This document shows positions 62,057 through 64,000 of a stretch of DNA of 64,000 nucleotides, one piece after another. The stretch lies in the NCBI RefSeq assembly GCF_008704935.1, contig NZ_CP023692.1:5113001-5177000 (forward strand), in the 5' to 3' direction. The translations under genes were made by a program, and so were the position numbers. The notes below the pieces were generated by a model. The model was not told the DNA's origin. It searched no databases and saw nothing but the letters and a program-made list of their open reading frames with translations. Every line of letters begins with the position of its first letter. Within the stretch, counting starts at the first letter, position 1. The DNA is from Streptomyces vinaceus (GTDB lineage: Bacteria; Actinomycetota; Actinomycetes; Streptomycetales; Streptomycetaceae).

Positions 62057-62351
62057 ATGGGCAGCACCGAGATCAAGGCCGCGCCCCTGCGCGTCGTCGT
62101 CCTCGACGTCGCCGACCGTCACGAGGACCTGGAGGCCGTGCGGCAGGGCCGCGCCGAGGACGTACCCGACGAGACCTTGTACCCGGGCCCCGGGCCTCGG
62201 CGTGACCGCCGCCGACCAGGTCCTCGACGACCTGCGCACCTTCCTCGTCACGCAGCCGGCCGGGCACCTGGCGCCCGTACGGGGTCCCGCCCGGCCGGGG
62301 CCCGGACGCCGTCACCCCGCGGGGACGGACCCGCTCCCGTGCGGACGGTAG
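62057..62351 (+). pseudogene. Possible small gene broken by a frameshift
   Basis: From ATG 62057 the frame reads LRVVVLDVADRHEDLEAVRQ and then ETLYPGPG; in the next frame the sense-like text continues as GLGVTAADQVLDDLRTFLVT up to a stop at 62351. The change falls in a CCCGGGCCCCGGG run near 62186-62199. Joined, this gives about 97 residues. I do not know the family. It may be a real frameshift, a sequencing error in a GC run, or chance; the rest of 61815-62360 holds no other candidate. Confidence 0.35.
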
Positions 62352-62360
62352 CCTTGGCCT

Positions 62361-63227
62361 GTGCCCCGTCTCTCCGAAGTCATCGCCGCGCTGGACGCCC
62401 TCTGGCCCCCCTCGCGGGCCGAGCAGTGGGACGCCGTCGGAACCGTCTGCGGCGATCCCGACGCCGAGGTCTCCCGCGTCCTGTTCGCCGTGGACCCCGT
62501 ACAGGACGTCGTCGACGAGGCCGTGAAGCTGGGCGCCGACCTCGTCGTCACCCACCACCCCCTCTATCTGCGCGGCACCACGACCGTCGAGGCCGGCACC
62601 TTCAAGGGCCGCGTCGTGCACACGCTGATCAAGAACGACATCGCGCTGCACGTCGCCCACACCAACGCCGACACCGCCGACCCCGGCGTCTCCGACGCCC
62701 TCGCCGGCGCCCTCGACCTGCGCATCACCGGCCCGCTGGTGCCCGACGCGAGCGACCCCGAGGGCCGCAGGGGCCTCGGCCGGATCTGCGAGCTGGACCG
62801 CCCCGAGACCCTGCGGGAGTTCGCCGCGCGCGCCGCCGCCCGGCTGCCGCGGACCGCCCAGGGCATCCGCGTCGCCGGCGACCCGGACGCGCTCGTGCGC
62901 ACCGTCGCCGTCAGCGGCGGCTCCGGCGACAGCCTCTTCGACCAGGTCCGGGCCGCCGGCGTGGACGTGTTCCTCACCGCAGACCTGCGCCACCACCCCG
63001 TGTCCGAAGCCCGCGAGCGCAGCCCGCTCGCGCTCGTCGACGCCGCGCACTGGGCCACCGAGTGGCCCTGGTGCGAGCAGGCGGCGGCGCAGCTCGACGC
63101 GATCTCCGAGCGCCACGGCTGGGGTCTGCGCACCCACGTCTCGCGCACGGTCACCGACCCGTGGACGGCGCACGCGCCGTCCGACGTTCCTTCATCTCCC
63201 TCTTCTATCTCAGGAGCCCCCAACTGA
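62361..63227 (+). CDS. Nif3-like dinuclear metal-centre hexameric protein
   Basis: 288 residues from GTG 62361. Family motifs: LWPPSRAEQWDAVGTVCGDP near the start, LVVTHHPLYLRG (metal-binding His pair), VAHTNADTADPGVSDALA, and VFLTADLRHHPVSEARERS in the C-terminal half. Nif3/YbgI proteins form hexameric rings with two metals; proposed roles include GTP cyclohydrolase-like chemistry, but the physiological function is not settled. It is coupled to the zinc-ribbon gene (4-base overlap), a conserved order in Streptomyces. Confidence 0.93.
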   Translation: MPRLSEVIAALDALWPPSRAEQWDAVGTVCGDPDAEVSRVLFAVDPVQDVVDEAVKLGADLVVTHHPLYLRGTTTVEAGTFKGRVVHTLIKNDIALHVAHTNADTADPGVSDALAGALDLRITGPLVPDASDPEGRRGLGRICELDRPETLREFAARAAARLPRTAQGIRVAGDPDALVRTVAVSGGSGDSLFDQVRAAGVDVFLTADLRHHPVSEARERSPLALVDAAHWATEWPWCEQAAAQLDAISERHGWGLRTHVSRTVTDPWTAHAPSDVPSSPSSISGAPN

Positions 63228-63967
63228 ACGCCGAGCCCGCCGACCAGATCCGACTCCTCGACGTCCAGGCCCTGGACGTCCGGCTGTCTCAGCTCGCCCA
63301 CAAGCGCAAGTCGCTGCCGGAGCACACCGAGGTCGAGTCCCTGACCAAGGACCTGACGCAGCAGCGCGACCTGCTCGTGGCGGCCCAGACGCAGGCGAGC
63401 GACGCCGCCCGCGAGCAGACCAAGGCGGAGCAGGACGTCGACCAGGTGCGCCAGCGCGCGGCCCGCGACCAGCAGCGGCTCGACTCCGGCGCGGGCATCT
63501 CCGCCCGCGACCTGGCGAACCTGCAGAGCGAGGTCGTCTCCCTCGCCAAGCGCCAGGCCGACCTGGAGGACGTGGTCCTGGAGGTCATGGAGCGCCTGGA
63601 GGGCGCCCAGGAGCGGGTCACCGAGCTGACCGAGCGGGTCTCCGCCCTCGAAGCCAAGCTGACGGACGCCACCGCCCGCCGCGACGCGGCCACCGGCGAG
63701 CTCGACGCCGAGGCCGCGAAGGTCACCAAGGACCGCGAGGTCATCGTGGCCTCGATGCCGGCCGACCTGATGGCCCTGTACGAGAAGATCCGCGTCAAGC
63801 AGGGCGGCGTCGGCGCCGCGCGCCTGTACCAGCGCCGCTGCGAGGGCTGCCGCCTGGAGCTCGACATGGCCGAGGTCAACGAGATCAAGGCCGCCGCCCG
63901 CGACCAGGTCGTACGCCACGAGAACTGCGGCCGCATCCTGGTCCGTACGGCCGACTCGGGCATCTGA
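63224..63967 (+). CDS. Coiled-coil zinc-ribbon protein (C4-type, DUF164/CT398-like) with probable CTG start
   Basis: 247 residues. Residues ~30-170 are a long antiparallel coiled coil (LTKDLTQQRDLLVAAQTQAS, LANLQSEVVSLAKRQADLED); the C-terminal zinc ribbon has RRCEGCRLELDM and RHENCGRILV, with His-x2-Cys in place of the usual second Cys pair. The likely start is CTG at 63224: AGGAG lies 8 bases upstream, CTGA overlaps the Nif3 stop, and the encoded NAEPADQIRLLDVQALDV is the conserved family N-terminus; no ATG or GTG is available nearby. Roles in flagella-independent nucleic-acid or chaperone functions are suggested for relatives, but unproven. Confidence 0.9.
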   Translation: MNAEPADQIRLLDVQALDVRLSQLAHKRKSLPEHTEVESLTKDLTQQRDLLVAAQTQASDAAREQTKAEQDVDQVRQRAARDQQRLDSGAGISARDLANLQSEVVSLAKRQADLEDVVLEVMERLEGAQERVTELTERVSALEAKLTDATARRDAATGELDAEAAKVTKDREVIVASMPADLMALYEKIRVKQGGVGAARLYQRRCEGCRLELDMAEVNEIKAAARDQVVRHENCGRILVRTADSGI

Positions 63968-64000
63968 TGCAGAGGCCCCTCCGGTTCGTCGTGGAGGCGG
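63967..64000 (+). CDS. Start of an RNase H (probably RNase H / acid phosphatase fusion), cut by window end
   Basis: Only 11 codons are visible, from ATG 63967 overlapping the previous stop (TGATG). They read MQRPLRFVVEA, which fits the first beta strand of RNase HI (FVVEADGGSRGNPG in family members). In Streptomyces the gene behind Nif3 and the zinc-ribbon protein is a bifunctional RNase H / CobC-like acid phosphatase, so that is the expected product. Confidence 0.65.
   Translation, partial: MQRPLRFVVEA

Overview
The window looks like a piece of Streptomyces core chromosome. It is very GC-rich, with strong G/C bias at third codon positions, many GTG starts, long reverse-strand shadow ORFs, and actinobacterial families such as the DUF397/XRE pair, a fused two-ATPase ECF transporter and the Nif3 / zinc-ribbon / RNase H order at the right edge. 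No rRNA, tRNA, CRISPR array or intact insertion sequence was seen.

Layout. 1-6.5 kb: PhoD-like phosphatase (cut by the window edge), secreted HNH nuclease, a GDT1-family manganese exporter behind a yybP-ykoY (Mn2+) riboswitch, a HAD phosphatase and a peptidoglycan-binding protein. 6.6-12.9 kb: an MFS efflux pump with a C-terminal winged-helix extension, small enzymes, and a GT87-PAP2 fusion. 13-15.7 kb: divergent cyp125 / fadA5. 16.6-22.8 kb: a cobalamin-riboswitch-controlled operon with an ECF transporter and two secreted, membrane-anchored proteins. 22.8-28 kb: MBL hydrolase, aldehyde dehydrogenase plus ferredoxin, and a kstR homologue. 28-44 kb: glycosyltransferase / methyltransferase / terpenoid-cyclase-like operon, envelope proteins, F420 oxidoreductase, orphan polyprenyl synthase, RsbW-like / XRE / DUF397 group, then a fused acyl-CoA dehydrogenase and an Ltp1-like thiolase. 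44.4-56.7 kb: two very large divergent secreted proteins, one of them an RHS polymorphic toxin ending in a deaminase-like domain followed by a candidate immunity gene. 57-64 kb: MaoC hydratase / zinc alcohol dehydrogenase / short-chain dehydrogenase operon, then Nif3, zinc-ribbon protein and the start of an RNase H gene.

The strongest system-level signal is a dispersed steroid side-chain catabolic regulon. A KstR homologue is encoded in the window, and copies of its operator (TnnAACnnGTTnnA), perfect or with one mismatch, lie before cyp125, fadA5, the aldehyde dehydrogenase, the fused acyl-CoA dehydrogenase, the MaoC operon and the kstR/glycosyltransferase intergenic region. Together these genes could hydroxylate the sterol side-chain terminus, oxidise it to an acid and carry out beta-oxidation; the CoA ligase and ring-opening genes are not here. 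A second palindrome, CTGACG-N3-CGTCAG, accompanies three of these operators and also precedes an F420-dependent oxidoreductase.

The least explained feature is a pair of ~1.2-kb intergenic elements (3.3-4.5 kb and 26.0-27.2 kb) in opposite orientation. Each has long internal inverted repeats around a core of 21-nt repeats. On one strand the core encodes, behind a good Shine-Dalgarno, a possible small protein of exactly 11 or 10 heptapeptides.
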